Source: Amycolatopsis keratiniphila subsp. keratiniphila
GTDB taxonomy: Bacteria > Actinomycetota > Actinomycetes > Mycobacteriales > Pseudonocardiaceae
Length of the DNA: 64,000 nucleotides
NCBI RefSeq assembly: GCF_001620365.2
Contig: NZ_LQMT02000013.1
Coordinates: 223,917-287,916 of the forward strand
Direction of reading: 5' to 3'
In this document: piece by piece, positions 44,536 to 53,308 of the stretch
How positions within the stretch are numbered: position 1 is the first letter of the stretch
How the letters are laid out: every line of letters starts with the position of its first letter
Translations under genes and position numbers: made by a program
The notes under the pieces: model-generated
What the model saw: only the letters and a program-made list of their open reading frames with translations
Databases searched by the model: none
Told to the model about the DNA's origin: nothing

Positions 44536-46497
44536 GTGCGTCCCGTTGACATCGAAGCCCTGACGGTCCCCGGCATCCTCGCGCTGCACGGCGACCTGCT
44601 GCTCACCGCCGTGAGCAGGCCTGATCTGAAGACGAACAGCTACCGCGGCGGCCTGCGCAAGGTCGACCTCGGCGGTGGCGGGGAAGGTCCCTGGACCCAC
44701 GGGGCCAAGGACTCCGCCCCCGCCATCTCCCCGGACGGCCGGTGGGTCGCGTTCCTCCGGGCCGGGGAGGGCTCCGGGCGCGTGGCCAAGCCGCAGGTGC
44801 ACGTGATGCCCGCGGCAGGCGGCGACGCGAAGCGGATCACCGATCTCCCCCTCGGCGCGGGCGCACCGGTCTGGGCACCGGACTCCCGCCGCGTCGCCTT
44901 CGTCGCCCGCGTGCCGGAGCCGGGCCGCTACGGCACCGAGAACGCGGACGGCGAAACGCCGGAGCCGGCTGAAGAAGCGCCGCGGCACATCAAGAACCTC
45001 TTCTACCGCGTCGACGACGCGGGTTTCCTCAACGACCGTCCACAACGTCTGTTCGTCGTGGACACCGCGGCCGCGCTCGACGACGATGAGCCCGCCGAGC
45101 TCACGCCGCTGACCGACGACCGGGCCGACGTCGATCATCCTTCGTGGACGGACGACGGCGAGCACGTCCTGATCACCGCCCCGCGCGACTGGGCCGCCGA
45201 AGACACCGTCCGCTCGGACGTCTACGCCGTGCCCGCCGACGGCGGTGAACCCCGGCTGCTGGTCCGGTCCCTGGGCACCGCGGACCGGCCGGTCGTCGCG
45301 CCGGACGGTTCGATCCTGTTCTACGGCACCGAGTTCTCCGGGCAGGAGGAGATCGCCCGCAACACCGGGCTCTGGCAAGCGTCATGGCCCACCGGTGCCG
45401 AGCCGTCGTCCCCTCGGCGGCTGACCGACGTCGAAACGGTCGACTGCGACAACGCGGCGAGCCCGCCGGTCGTCCTCGGTGACGAGGTCCTCGTCGTGGT
45501 CCGCACCCGCGGCGCCGCCGAGCTGCGCGCCGTCCCCTTCTCCGCCGACCTGGCCGAGCTGAAGACGTTGCGGCACCTGGCAGGCGAGCGCACCGTGGTG
45601 AAGACGTTCGCCGTCGACGGCGAACGGATCGTCGCGGTGATCGGCACGCCCGAGAGTTCCGGTGACGTCGCGCTGCTGTCGGACGGGGCACCGCGCGTGC
45701 TCACCGATTACTCGAAGGCGTTGCGGGACACCGGGATCCTGCCGCTGGAGGAACTGGACACGACCGCTCCCGACGGTTATCCGGTCCACGGCTGGATCGT
45801 CCGGCCCGAGGGCGACGGGCCGCATCCCGTGGTCCTGATGGTCCACGGTGGACCGTTCGCGCCGTACGAGTGGAAGGTCTTCGACGAGGCGCAGGTGCTC
45901 GCCGCCGCGGGGTACGCCGTCGTGCTGGGGAACCCGCGCGGTTCCGCGGGCTACGGCGAAAGCCACGGCCGGAGCATCGTGCACGGTTTCGGCACCGTGG
46001 ACGCGGACGACCTGCTGGCCTTGCTGGACAAAGCGCTCGAACTGCCCAACCTGGACAGTGACCGCGTCGGCGTGATGGGCGGCTCGTACGGCGGCTTCAT
46101 GACCAGCTGGCTCGCCGCGCATCACGGCGGCCGGTTCCGCGCCGCGTGGAGCGAGCGCGCGGTCAACGCCTGGGACTCGTTCGTCGGCAGCTCCGACATC
46201 GGCTGGTTCTTCGCCGGGGGTTACGTCGGTGACGACCCCGACGAGCAGCGCAAGCGCAGCCCGTTGACCTACGCGGGGAAGATCGACATCCCGTTCATGG
46301 TCGTGCACTCCGAGCAGGACTGGCGATGCCCGCTGGAGCAGGCGCAGCGGATGTACGTGGCACTGCGGCAGAACGGCGTCGCGGCCGAGTTCCTCCTGTT
46401 CCCCGGCGAGGGGCACGAACTCACGCGGTCGGGGCTGCCCCGGCACCGGGTGCAGCGGTTCGACGCCGTGCTTCAGTGGTGGGGCCGCCACCTCTGA
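44536..46497 (+). CDS. S9-family prolyl oligopeptidase (acylaminoacyl peptidase type)
   Basis: This 653-residue cytoplasmic protein has an N-terminal beta-propeller of about 400 residues (repeats such as SPDGRWVAFLRAG and WAPDSRRVAFVARV) and a C-terminal peptidase domain. The catalytic Ser is in GGSYGGFMT, the Asp in HSEQDWRCP and the His in GEGHELTR. No signal peptide is present. The propeller limits entry to short peptides, so the enzyme probably trims oligopeptides inside the cell. It lies 30 bp after terC and converges on the GAF-ANTAR gene. Confidence 0.9.
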   Translation: MRPVDIEALTVPGILALHGDLLLTAVSRPDLKTNSYRGGLRKVDLGGGGEGPWTHGAKDSAPAISPDGRWVAFLRAGEGSGRVAKPQVHVMPAAGGDAKRITDLPLGAGAPVWAPDSRRVAFVARVPEPGRYGTENADGETPEPAEEAPRHIKNLFYRVDDAGFLNDRPQRLFVVDTAAALDDDEPAELTPLTDDRADVDHPSWTDDGEHVLITAPRDWAAEDTVRSDVYAVPADGGEPRLLVRSLGTADRPVVAPDGSILFYGTEFSGQEEIARNTGLWQASWPTGAEPSSPRRLTDVETVDCDNAASPPVVLGDEVLVVVRTRGAAELRAVPFSADLAELKTLRHLAGERTVVKTFAVDGERIVAVIGTPESSGDVALLSDGAPRVLTDYSKALRDTGILPLEELDTTAPDGYPVHGWIVRPEGDGPHPVVLMVHGGPFAPYEWKVFDEAQVLAAAGYAVVLGNPRGSAGYGESHGRSIVHGFGTVDADDLLALLDKALELPNLDSDRVGVMGGSYGGFMTSWLAAHHGGRFRAAWSERAVNAWDSFVGSSDIGWFFAGGYVGDDPDEQRKRSPLTYAGKIDIPFMVVHSEQDWRCPLEQAQRMYVALRQNGVAAEFLLFPGEGHELTRSGLPRHRVQRFDAVLQWWGRHL

Positions 46498-46508
46498 GTG
46501 TCATCACG

Positions 46509-46540
46509 GCACCGCCGCGGGCTACAACTCGCGGCGGTGC
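46509..46540. terminator. Bidirectional hairpin overlapping the GAF-ANTAR 3' end
   Basis: GCACCGCCGCG (46509-46519) pairs perfectly with 46530-46540 over 11 bp. The right arm lies in the last codons of the GAF-ANTAR gene, so it could stop transcripts from both sides. Confidence 0.6.
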
Positions 46541-47217
46541 TCGACGACCCAGGCCGCGACGTCGAGCAGTTTGATGTTGGTGTTCTGGGACGACTCGACC
46601 AGCAACCGGAAGGCCCCCACGGCGTCGATGTCGTGGTGTTGCATCAGGATGCCCTTCGCCATGCCGATCACGTCGCGGTTCTCGACCGCGACGTGCAACC
46701 GGGCCTCGGTCTGCGCGCCGGCGAGCGCGATGGCGGCGTGGGTCGCGAACAGCCGCCCGTCGTCGGCCTGATCGCCGAACGCGTCGCGTGCCCGGGCGTA
46801 GAGGTTCAGCGAGCCGAGGGTCTGATCGGTGACGAACAGCCGGTACACCAGCATCGACCGCACGCCGGTCTCGGCGGCCTTCGGCGTGAACTCCGGCCAG
46901 CGCGACTCCGAGGTCAGGTCGCCGGTCCGGAAGATCTGGTGCTCTGCGATCGCGTCGAGGCACGGGCCCTGCTGGGTTTCGTACTGCAGTTCGTCGATCG
47001 TGGAGACGACGGCGGCGGTCGGAGCGACAGTCCGGATCCGGCCCCCTGGCTCGATCAGGGAGATCCCGGCGTACTCCGCGCCCGGGACGTGATCGAACGC
47101 CGCCTTCACGATCGCCGCGAGGGTGGATTCGACGTCCGGCTCGGCCTGCAGCGTGCGCGCGATCCCGCCGAGCGTCGCGCTCAGACCGCTGCCGACCGTG
47201 TGTTCATGATCGTTCAC
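46522..47217 (-). CDS. GAF- and ANTAR-domain regulator
   Basis: This 231-residue protein has a GAF domain over residues 20-155 (YAGISLIEPGGRI; GPCLDAI) and a C-terminal ANTAR three-helix domain (NRDVIGMAKGILMQHHDIDAVGAFRLL). ANTAR domains bind paired RNA hairpins and act as antiterminators; the GAF domain should sense a small molecule or redox state. GTG 47217 is chosen because GGAGGGG lies 6 nt upstream. I saw no paired ANTAR hairpins in the adjacent leaders, so its RNA target is probably elsewhere. Confidence 0.9.
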   Translation of the reverse strand: MNDHEHTVGSGLSATLGGIARTLQAEPDVESTLAAIVKAAFDHVPGAEYAGISLIEPGGRIRTVAPTAAVVSTIDELQYETQQGPCLDAIAEHQIFRTGDLTSESRWPEFTPKAAETGVRSMLVYRLFVTDQTLGSLNLYARARDAFGDQADDGRLFATHAAIALAGAQTEARLHVAVENRDVIGMAKGILMQHHDIDAVGAFRLLVESSQNTNIKLLDVAAWVVEHRREL

Positions 47218-47273
47218 GAAGCGCCCCTCCCCGTCGCCGACAGGGACCAGAATAGCCAGCGCGGACGCTTCGC

Positions 47274-47930
47274 TCAGCTCAGCAGCGTGTAGTTCAGCTC
47301 TTCGCAGACCCGGCCCAGCGGCACGTCGAGCCCCGGATGGTCCAGGGGGAGCAGCACGTCGGGCGCGATCGGCAGCGAGTTCCCGGCAGGCGGGTCCCAC
47401 AGGGCGAGCGCGGGGCCGCCGGAGTCCATGGACGACCGGTACCAGACCCCGTCGAGGTCGCCGAACGCGGCGCGGATGGCGCGCGCCCAGGCCTGGGTGA
47501 TCTTCTTCGGGCCGCTGGAGATCTCCTGCGAGGCGCCGACGCGGGTCGGCCACAGGCCGGCGAGATCGAGCAGCCGCAGCGTGCGGGTCGGCCGGACGAC
47601 CACCAGCCGCGGGCCGCGGGATTTGCGGTCGACCGTGGACGTGGTCTGGAAGACCTCCGCGATGCTGGTGCGCACGGTGAGCCCGAAGTACAGGACACCG
47701 TTGCCGGGGTCGGTGACCGGGCGACCGCCGCGTCCGGGGGTCTGCGGGTCGAAACGGCCGTGCGGGAGCGGGCCGCTGTAGCGGAACGAATTCCACTGCT
47801 GGGGGTGGTTGCCGTGCGCGGTGAAGATCCTGACCAGCCTGGTGCCGGGGTGCACCGTCACCACGTCGTTGGTGCGGTGCAGCTCCTTGACCAGGACAGA
47901 GCGTGCGGGCGGCAGGGGGAGCCGGGCCAT
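47274..47930 (-). CDS. RES-domain protein, putative NAD+-targeting toxin
   Basis: This 218-residue protein has the RES fold. The conserved Arg is in RLVRIF (31-34), an Arg in HGRFDP near 59, YFG near 81, Glu92 in TSIAEVF and Ser in YRSSMDSG near 166. Known RES toxins such as mycobacterial MbcT degrade NAD+. It lies 95 bp downstream of, and on the same strand as, a gene whose product resembles an MbcA/Xre-type antitoxin, which is the normal order for these pairs. Toxicity is inferred only. Its length is near that of MbcT. Confidence 0.83.
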   Translation of the reverse strand: MARLPLPPARSVLVKELHRTNDVVTVHPGTRLVRIFTAHGNHPQQWNSFRYSGPLPHGRFDPQTPGRGGRPVTDPGNGVLYFGLTVRTSIAEVFQTTSTVDRKSRGPRLVVVRPTRTLRLLDLAGLWPTRVGASQEISSGPKKITQAWARAIRAAFGDLDGVWYRSSMDSGGPALALWDPPAGNSLPIAPDVLLPLDHPGLDVPLGRVCEELNYTLLS

Positions 47931-48025
47931 ACCTCGGGAGTCGTCCGTCCTTGTCGGGTGATCTTGCTCGATGGGGTCAGCCTACGGCCTACCCCCGACT
48001 GAAATTCCGTCGTCGGGCAAGGATC

Positions 48026-48607
48026 TCAGAACGGCGAGCCCAGCGTGGCCACCAGTCTCGCGACGTGCTCGGGATCGCCGCCGGAGAGGAGCCATTGGCG
48101 CGGGGTCGCGGGGTGATCGTTGATCACCAGATCGGCCTGCGGGGTGCTCATGAACGCGGCGACGACGAGCGCGGGCTGGTCCTCGGGGACGGCACGCAGC
48201 ACGACCTCCAGGCCGGGCAGCACCCCGGAGCCGGCGAACTGCCAGGCGGGCAACCGCCAGCCCTGGTCCTTCCAGCCGGTGAGCCTGCCCTCCTTCAGGC
48301 GGTGGCGGATACGGCTGTCGTCCACGCCCAGCGTTTTCGCCGCTTCCAGCACACTGAGCGCGGAATCGGCGAGCACGGCGTGCGCGGCGACCGTGCGGGC
48401 ACGGAAGTCCGGCTCGTCCTCGCCGCGGGGTGAGAGGTCCAGGCCGACGTCGGTGAGCGCGGCCCGCTGGTCCGCCGAGAAGTAGTGCGACGGGTCGGGG
48501 TTCGGTGGGGTCAGCCTCCGCGCCGCGTCCTCGACGAGGTTCAGGAACTCGTTGGCGTCGGCCTTCAGGCCCGCCTTGGCGAGAACGTTCTCGAGCGCTA
48601 TCGACAT
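48026..48607 (-). CDS. Putative MbcA/Xre-type antitoxin partner of the RES protein
   Basis: This is a 193-residue cytoplasmic protein. A helical N-terminus is followed by a putative HTH in SALSVLEAAKTLGVDDSRIRHRL (near residues 82-105). The C-terminal part ends NDHPATPRQWLLSGGDPEHVARLVATL, which follows the pattern of the toxin-binding domain of Xre/MbcA antitoxins (TPxxWLxxGxxxxxVxxLL). It is longer than MbcA, with an extra middle segment, so the assignment rests on the C-terminal pattern and the RES neighbour. TACCCT lies 7 nt before its ATG, suggesting a leaderless mRNA. Confidence 0.65.
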   Translation of the reverse strand: MSIALENVLAKAGLKADANEFLNLVEDAARRLTPPNPDPSHYFSADQRAALTDVGLDLSPRGEDEPDFRARTVAAHAVLADSALSVLEAAKTLGVDDSRIRHRLKEGRLTGWKDQGWRLPAWQFAGSGVLPGLEVVLRAVPEDQPALVVAAFMSTPQADLVINDHPATPRQWLLSGGDPEHVARLVATLGSPF

Positions 48608-48882
48608 AGCGCCTAGGGTAACGCGTCTGTGCGGGTTCGTGCGGTCTCATCTCGATTTCGTGGGTGAATTCACCAGAGACGAATACAGAGTGCACGGAAT
48701 CAAACACGTGCAGTAGGGAATATCGCCATAGTGTGCCCGCATCGGGCGAGCTTGTCCAGGACTTCGGCTTGACAGGTGGTAAGCGGGAATTTACCGTCCG
48801 GAAGGTAAACGATTTCTTCCCACCGCTTCGGAGAACCCGGCTGGTGTGGGGCCGGCTTGGGGGAACAAGGGGGTGGGGCGTT
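48608..48882. other. Intergenic region upstream of the antitoxin gene
   Basis: This holds no gene I can support. The antitoxin -10 candidate TACCCT is at 48615-48620 on the minus strand. The segment 48655-48830 is lower in GC than its surroundings. Open frames running rightwards through it have no ribosome site and run into the LacI antisense strand. Confidence 0.5.
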
Positions 48883-48914
48883 CCTGGGCGGCCGGTGCGA
48901 ACCGGTCGCCCAGG
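48883..48914 (-). terminator. Terminator after the LacI gene
   Basis: CCTGGGCGGCCGGT (48883-48896) pairs with 48901-48914, one G-U pair in 14, with a GCGA loop, 17 bp past the LacI stop. Confidence 0.75.
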
Positions 48915-48931
48915 CACGTCGTGTACCCGGG

Positions 48932-49912
48932 TCAGTCGCGACGTGAGCTCCGGCGCACGATCAGCTTCGCCTGCAGCGTGGTCGTCGTGGCCTTGCGCGT
49001 GCTGTCGCCGATGCGGGCGAGCAGCAGTTCGGCGGCGACCCTGCCCACCTCGTTCGCCGGCTGCGCGACCACCGTCAGCGGCGGGTCGATCAGCGTCGTC
49101 CACGGCGCGTCGTCGAACGACACGATCCCCACGTCCTGCCCCGATCGCAGGCCGCGTGAAGCCAGCGCCTCCAGGACGCCGATCGCCATCGTGCTGTTGC
49201 CGATCAGCAGTGCGTCCGGCGGTTCGGGCTCGTCGAGCAGGCTGAGCGCGGCGAGCCTGCCGCCTTCGGCGCGGAACTCGGCACGCCTGGTGAGCGCGTT
49301 CGCCTCGCCGACGGCGTCGGTGTAGCCCGCCAGCCGGTCTTCGGCGGTGCGCACCCCGGGCGGCCCGCTGACACAGGCGACCCGCCGGTAGCCGCCGTCG
49401 AGCAGATGCCGGGTCGCGTCGCGGGCGGCGAGGCGGGTGTCCACCAGCACCTGGTCGCCGGTGTTCTTCAGCAGCGGCCGGTCGACGGCGACCACGGGGG
49501 TGCCGCGTTCGGTCAGCCGGTCGACGTTGGTGGCCCGGCCGGTGGGGGAGAGCACCACGCCGGCGACCCGCTCTTGGAGGGCGACGTCGATGTAGCGCCG
49601 CTCCTTCTCCTCGTTGTCGTCGGCGTTGCACAACACCACCGAGTAGCCCGCGGTCTGCGCGATGTCCTCCACACCGCGGGCGATCGCGGTGAAGAAGGGG
49701 TTCTCCACGTCGGAGATGATGAGTGCGAGGACCGCGGTCTCCTGACGGCGCAGATTCCTCGCGAGACCGTTCGGGTGATAGCCCAATTCCGCGGCGGCGG
49801 CCTGCACCCGTGCCGCGAGTACCGGGTCCACAGTGGACTTCCCGTTGAGCGTCCTCGACACGGTCGCCGTCGAAACCCCGGCCTTCGCCGCCACGTCGTT
49901 GATGGTGGCCAC
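48932..49912 (-). CDS. LacI-family transcriptional repressor
   Basis: This 326-residue repressor opens with the LacI headpiece (TINDVAAKAGVSTATVSRTL; hinge helix around LNGKSTVDPVLAARV), followed by a sugar-binding periplasmic-like domain. GTG 49912 is chosen because GGGGAGG is 5 nt upstream. It is divergent from an FGGY kinase gene, and the 114-bp gap contains AGGTGT-ATTG-ACACCT (49931-49946), a candidate operator. It probably controls that kinase in response to a sugar or polyol. Confidence 0.9.
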   Translation of the reverse strand: MATINDVAAKAGVSTATVSRTLNGKSTVDPVLAARVQAAAAELGYHPNGLARNLRRQETAVLALIISDVENPFFTAIARGVEDIAQTAGYSVVLCNADDNEEKERRYIDVALQERVAGVVLSPTGRATNVDRLTERGTPVVAVDRPLLKNTGDQVLVDTRLAARDATRHLLDGGYRRVACVSGPPGVRTAEDRLAGYTDAVGEANALTRRAEFRAEGGRLAALSLLDEPEPPDALLIGNSTMAIGVLEALASRGLRSGQDVGIVSFDDAPWTTLIDPPLTVVAQPANEVGRVAAELLLARIGDSTRKATTTTLQAKLIVRRSSRRD

Positions 49913-49930
49913 CGTGACCTCCCCTTCTGC

Positions 49931-49946
49931 AGGTGTATTGACACCT
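49931..49946. promoter_or_regulatory. Candidate LacI operator between repressor and kinase
   Basis: AGGTGT and ACACCT form a six-base inverted repeat around ATTG, 18 bp upstream of the LacI start. A TTGACC that could be the kinase -35 lies to the right at about 49965. Confidence 0.4.
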
Positions 49947-50026
49947 TCGCACGGGAAGAATAGCTTGACCGACAATCGTTACCATCCGCTGATCGCGCTA
50001 CTCGCGCGGAGGAGTTCGGAGGGGTC

Positions 50027-51550
50027 GTGGGGGAACCGGGCCTGGTGCTCGGCATCGACATCGGCACTTCGAGTTCCAAAGGTGTCCTCGTCGATTCCCG
50101 GGGTGCCGTGGTGGCGCGGGCCTCCCGCCCGCACGAGACTTCCCGGCCCCGTCCCGGCTGGTTCGAGCACGACGCGGAAACCGTGTGGTGGCAAGACTTC
50201 CTCTTGCTGGCGAGAGAGCTTTCGGCGGGCGCGGAGGATCATCCCATCATCGGGGTGTCGGTCAGCGGGATCGGGCCGGTGCTGTTGCCCGCCGACGCTT
50301 CCGGGAAACCGTTGCGCCCGGCTATCCTTTACGGCGTCGACACCCGCGCATTCGACGAAATCCGGGAATTGAATCGGGAATTCGGCGAAGAATCCATTGT
50401 GGAACGCGGTGGGAGCGCGCTCGGCTCGCAGGCCGTCGGGCCGAAATGGCGCTGGCTGGCCAAGAACGAGCCGGACGTGTTCGACCGGGCGAAGCTCTTC
50501 TTGATGGCGAGTTCGTTCCTCGTCCTGCGCCTGACCGGTCAGTACGTCCTCGACCATCATTCCGCGAGCCAATGCGATCCGATGTACGACCTGCGCGAGG
50601 CCCGCTGGGCGGCTGACCGGGTCGCCGCGATCGCCCCCGGCGTCGAACTGCCCAGGCTCGCGTGGCCGACCGAGGTGGTCGGCTCGGTCACCGCCGAAGC
50701 CGCTGCGGAAACCGGCCTGCCGCAAGGGATCCCGGTGACGGCGGGCACGGTGGACGCGTGGGCGGAGGCGACCAGTGTCGGGGTCACCGCGCCCGGGGAC
50801 ACGATGCTCATGTACGGCACCACGATGTTCCTGGTCCAGATGCTCTCCGATCCCCGCCCCGGGCAGGGGCTGTGGACGACCCGCGGCGCTTTTCCCGGTA
50901 CTTATTCGCTCGCGGCGGGCATGGCGACCTCCGGCGCGATCACCGACTGGCTGCGGGAGCTCGTCGGCGGCGAGTTCGGCGATCTGGCCGCGGCGGCGGG
51001 CGAGGTCCCGGCGGGCAGCCGCGGCTTGCTGATGCTGCCGTATTTCGCGGGGGAACGGACACCGGTGCCGGATCCGGACGCGCGGGGTGTCGTCGCCGGG
51101 CTCACCACCTCCCACGGTCGCGCCGAGCTGTATCGCGCGGCGCTGGAAGGAACGGCGTACGGGGTGCGGCACAACCTGGAAGCCATGCGGGAGGCCGGTG
51201 GCGGCACGGGACGGTTCGTCGCCGTCGGCGGTGGGACGCGAGGCGGGGTGTGGACGCGGATCGTCAGCGACGTCGCGCGGATCGACCAGGAGATCCCCGC
51301 GGAAACCATCGGTGCCGCGTTCGGGAACGCCGTTCTCGCGTCCGTCGCACTGGGGCGGGAGCCGGATGTCGAAGCCTGGAACCCCGTCGCCGAAATCGTC
51401 CGTCCGGGCGCGGACGCCGATGTCTACGACGAGTTCTATCCGCACTATCGCGCGCTGTACGAGTCCACAGTGGACATCGCTCACTTCCTGGCGCGGAAGA
51501 ACTCGCTCGCCTTCAGCCCGGAGAACTCCCGGCAATCCCGGCTCAAGTGA
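50027..51550 (+). CDS. FGGY-family carbohydrate kinase
   Basis: This 507-residue two-domain kinase phosphorylates a sugar or polyol with ATP. The phosphate-1 motif GIDIGTSSSKGVLVD is at residues 9-23. The second domain carries GTVDAWAEA, with the catalytic Asp, near residue 240, and the adenosine motif AVGGGTRGGVWTRI near 400. It fits xylulokinase-like members, but the substrate pocket cannot be assigned by eye. GTG 50027 has GGAGG close upstream. The 3' end overlaps the convergent AraC gene by 70 bp. Regulation by the divergent LacI protein is likely. Confidence 0.9.
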   Translation: MGEPGLVLGIDIGTSSSKGVLVDSRGAVVARASRPHETSRPRPGWFEHDAETVWWQDFLLLARELSAGAEDHPIIGVSVSGIGPVLLPADASGKPLRPAILYGVDTRAFDEIRELNREFGEESIVERGGSALGSQAVGPKWRWLAKNEPDVFDRAKLFLMASSFLVLRLTGQYVLDHHSASQCDPMYDLREARWAADRVAAIAPGVELPRLAWPTEVVGSVTAEAAAETGLPQGIPVTAGTVDAWAEATSVGVTAPGDTMLMYGTTMFLVQMLSDPRPGQGLWTTRGAFPGTYSLAAGMATSGAITDWLRELVGGEFGDLAAAAGEVPAGSRGLLMLPYFAGERTPVPDPDARGVVAGLTTSHGRAELYRAALEGTAYGVRHNLEAMREAGGGTGRFVAVGGGTRGGVWTRIVSDVARIDQEIPAETIGAAFGNAVLASVALGREPDVEAWNPVAEIVRPGADADVYDEFYPHYRALYESTVDIAHFLARKNSLAFSPENSRQSRLK

Positions 51551-52164
51551 GCTTGATCGGCGTAGCCCGCCGAGAACGCCAGCGAGGCGAGATCCGGCGC
51601 CGATCCCGCGAGGCCGATGGCGCGCTGGAACCGGCTGACCCGCAGGTAGGTCGCCGGGCCGTAGCCCACCGCGAGGGTGAACCGCCGCCGCAGCTGCCGC
51701 TCCCCGGTGGTGAACGGCTCCAGCGCGGCGGAAACCCTGGGCGCCCCGCCGTCCAGCCTGGCGATCAGCTCCGAAACCTCCCGGTCGGCCCGTCCGGCCC
51801 GCCGCCGCGCGACGACGTCGGTCAGCGAAGCGGCGCCGGAGAGCACCTGCTCGGCCAGCAGTTCGCCGTCCTTGCCCCAGAGGTCGGCGAGGGGGACGCG
51901 CTGATCACGCAGCTCGTCGGCGCCGAGCCCGAGGACGTCGCCCGCCCTGCCCGGGGCGAACCGCACGCCGCATGCCCGTTCACCGGTTTCCCAGGTCCAG
52001 GGCGCCGTGTCCGGCCCGGCGACGAAGACCTCGCCGCCGCATTCCACGAGGTCCACACAGCAGTCGGGCACGATCCGCTTCGGAGCTCCGCCCGCTTCCT
52101 CCCACAGGCAGCGCACCACGTCGTCCAGGCCGGGCACCGTCGTCTCCCGATACACGGTTGCCAT
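51481..52164 (-). CDS. AraC-family transcriptional regulator
   Basis: This 227-residue regulator has an N-terminal beta-rich domain (RIVPDCCVDLVEC; PWTWETGERACGVRFAPG, as in DUF6597-type AraC proteins) and a C-terminal double helix-turn-helix (FTLAVGYGPATYLRVSRFQRA; LAFSAGYADQAHLSRDCREF). Its last 70 bp overlap the kinase gene on the opposite strand. It is divergent from the NUDIX gene with only 30 bp between starts, so it may autoregulate and affect that gene. Ligand unknown. Confidence 0.88.
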   Translation of the reverse strand: MATVYRETTVPGLDDVVRCLWEEAGGAPKRIVPDCCVDLVECGGEVFVAGPDTAPWTWETGERACGVRFAPGRAGDVLGLGADELRDQRVPLADLWGKDGELLAEQVLSGAASLTDVVARRRAGRADREVSELIARLDGGAPRVSAALEPFTTGERQLRRRFTLAVGYGPATYLRVSRFQRAIGLAGSAPDLASLAFSAGYADQAHLSRDCREFSGLKASEFFRARK

Positions 52165-52194
52165 GATGCCCCCGGGGCACGACAGAATCAGGCC

Positions 52195-52599
52195 GTGTCC
52201 GAAGCAGAGATCGATTCACTGGCCTGGATCCACGTCCGCGATCGCCGCCTCCTGTCGGTGCGGACCGAGGGCAAGGCCAAGTTCTACTTGCCGGGAGGCA
52301 AGCGGGAGCCGGGAGAAGGCGACGTCGCCGGGCTGTGCCGGGAGATCCGGGAGGAGCTCGGCATCGAGCTCGACCCGCTGAGCTTCCGCTTCTTCGCGGT
52401 GCTGAACGAGCAGGCCGACGGTTACGCGGACGGCCGCCGCGTACGCATGACCTGTTACACCGCCGGGCATCGCGGGGAACCCGTGCCCGGACGCGAGATC
52501 GCGGAGTCCGCGTGGCTGTCCTCGGCCGACGCCCACCTCTGCCCGCCGGCGGGCAGGCGGGTGCTCGGGCTGCTCGCCGACACGGGTCTCGTCGATTGA
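52195..52599 (+). CDS. NUDIX hydrolase
   Basis: This 134-residue pyrophosphohydrolase has a complete Nudix box, G-x5-E-x7-REIREELGI, at about residues 29-51. The preceding KFYLPGG matches nucleotide or ADP-ribose type members. GTG 52195 is chosen as the only start between the AraC promoter and the conserved first strand; CAGAAT 6 nt upstream could be the -10 of a leaderless transcript. Substrate unknown. Confidence 0.88.
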   Translation: MSEAEIDSLAWIHVRDRRLLSVRTEGKAKFYLPGGKREPGEGDVAGLCREIREELGIELDPLSFRFFAVLNEQADGYADGRRVRMTCYTAGHRGEPVPGREIAESAWLSSADAHLCPPAGRRVLGLLADTGLVD

Positions 52600-52614
52600 G
52601 GCGGTGTCACTCAA

Positions 52615-52634
52615 AGTGAGCTGTTCGGCTCACT
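52615..52634 (+). terminator. Terminator after the NUDIX gene
   Basis: AGTGAGC (52615-52621) pairs with GCTCACT (52628-52634) around TGTTCG and is followed by GTGTTT. Confidence 0.6.
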
Positions 52635-52800
52635 GTGTTTACGCCGATCGCCCCATGACCAGGCGCTCCCCACTCACTGGGACACCCAAAAGGGTGAATA
52701 TCGGGTTTCTTCCCGATAACGGCTAACGCGGAGTCACCTTCGAGCGAGAAGTAGTCGACGCACTCGACGGAAGTGCGCTCGGACGAGAGAAGACCTCTCC

Positions 52801-53286
52801 ATGGGTGTTCCCACCGCGACCCCTCCGGCATCGGCGCCGGAGCAGGGTGCCCCCGGCAGGCTGAAGCCGCTGGGGACCGTCGTGGTCGTGCTGGGTGTGG
52901 TGGCCGTCGCCATCACCCTCACCAGTTACGTGCTGCCGAAGGCCTCGCGGCCGGTGCAGAGCCCGCCCGCGCCGCGGGTCGAACAGGCCGCGGCCGCCGT
53001 GCGCACGGTGATCCATTCGGTCGTCTACGAGCTTTCCGGCGCGAAGGGCGCCCAGAACGTCACCTATGTCGCGCAGGGTTCCGAGCTCCTGCAGAAGACC
53101 GAAGTGACGGCGCCGTGGAGCACCACCTTCGAGCGCGAGAGCCAGGAAGGCCGCGACGAGTTCTACAGCCTCTCCGCGCAGGGCTCGGGCGGCGGCGCCT
53201 TGCGGTGCCGGATCGTCGTCGACGGCGAGGTCGTCAGCGACCGCACCGCCCCCGCTCCTGGCGCGCCGGTGACCTGCACGTCCTGA
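52801..53286 (+). CDS. MmpS-like membrane protein
   Basis: This 161-residue protein has a Pro/Ala-rich cytoplasmic N-terminus, a single TM helix near residues 25-45 (GTVVVVLGVVAVAITLTSYVL) and an extracytoplasmic beta-domain (HSVVYELSGAKGAQNVTYVA; LRCRIVVDGEVV) with two cysteines. This is the layout of MmpS accessory proteins, which assist MmpL lipid exporters, but no MmpL gene is nearby. ATG 52801 has only a weak ribosome site. The 201-bp gap upstream is partly AT-rich and holds the NUDIX terminator. Confidence 0.75.
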   Translation: MGVPTATPPASAPEQGAPGRLKPLGTVVVVLGVVAVAITLTSYVLPKASRPVQSPPAPRVEQAAAAVRTVIHSVVYELSGAKGAQNVTYVAQGSELLQKTEVTAPWSTTFERESQEGRDEFYSLSAQGSGGGALRCRIVVDGEVVSDRTAPAPGAPVTCTS

Positions 53287-53295
53287 TCCCTGCGG

Positions 53296-53301
53296 CAGGA
53301 T
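53296..53301 (+). promoter_or_regulatory. Candidate -10 box of the FetB-like permease gene
   Basis: CAGGAT ends 7 nt before GTG 53309, matching the leaderless geometry seen at other genes here. Confidence 0.4.
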
Positions 53302-53308
53302 CATCCGG

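Noticed and set aside
48664..49245. Rightward gene between antitoxin and LacI
   Set aside because: The frame has no ribosome site and half of it is antisense to LacI; the product is Arg/Ser-rich without motifs.
51481..51550. Frameshift or sequencing error at the kinase/AraC junction
   Set aside because: Both proteins have complete family-typical C-termini, so a genuine overlap is simpler.
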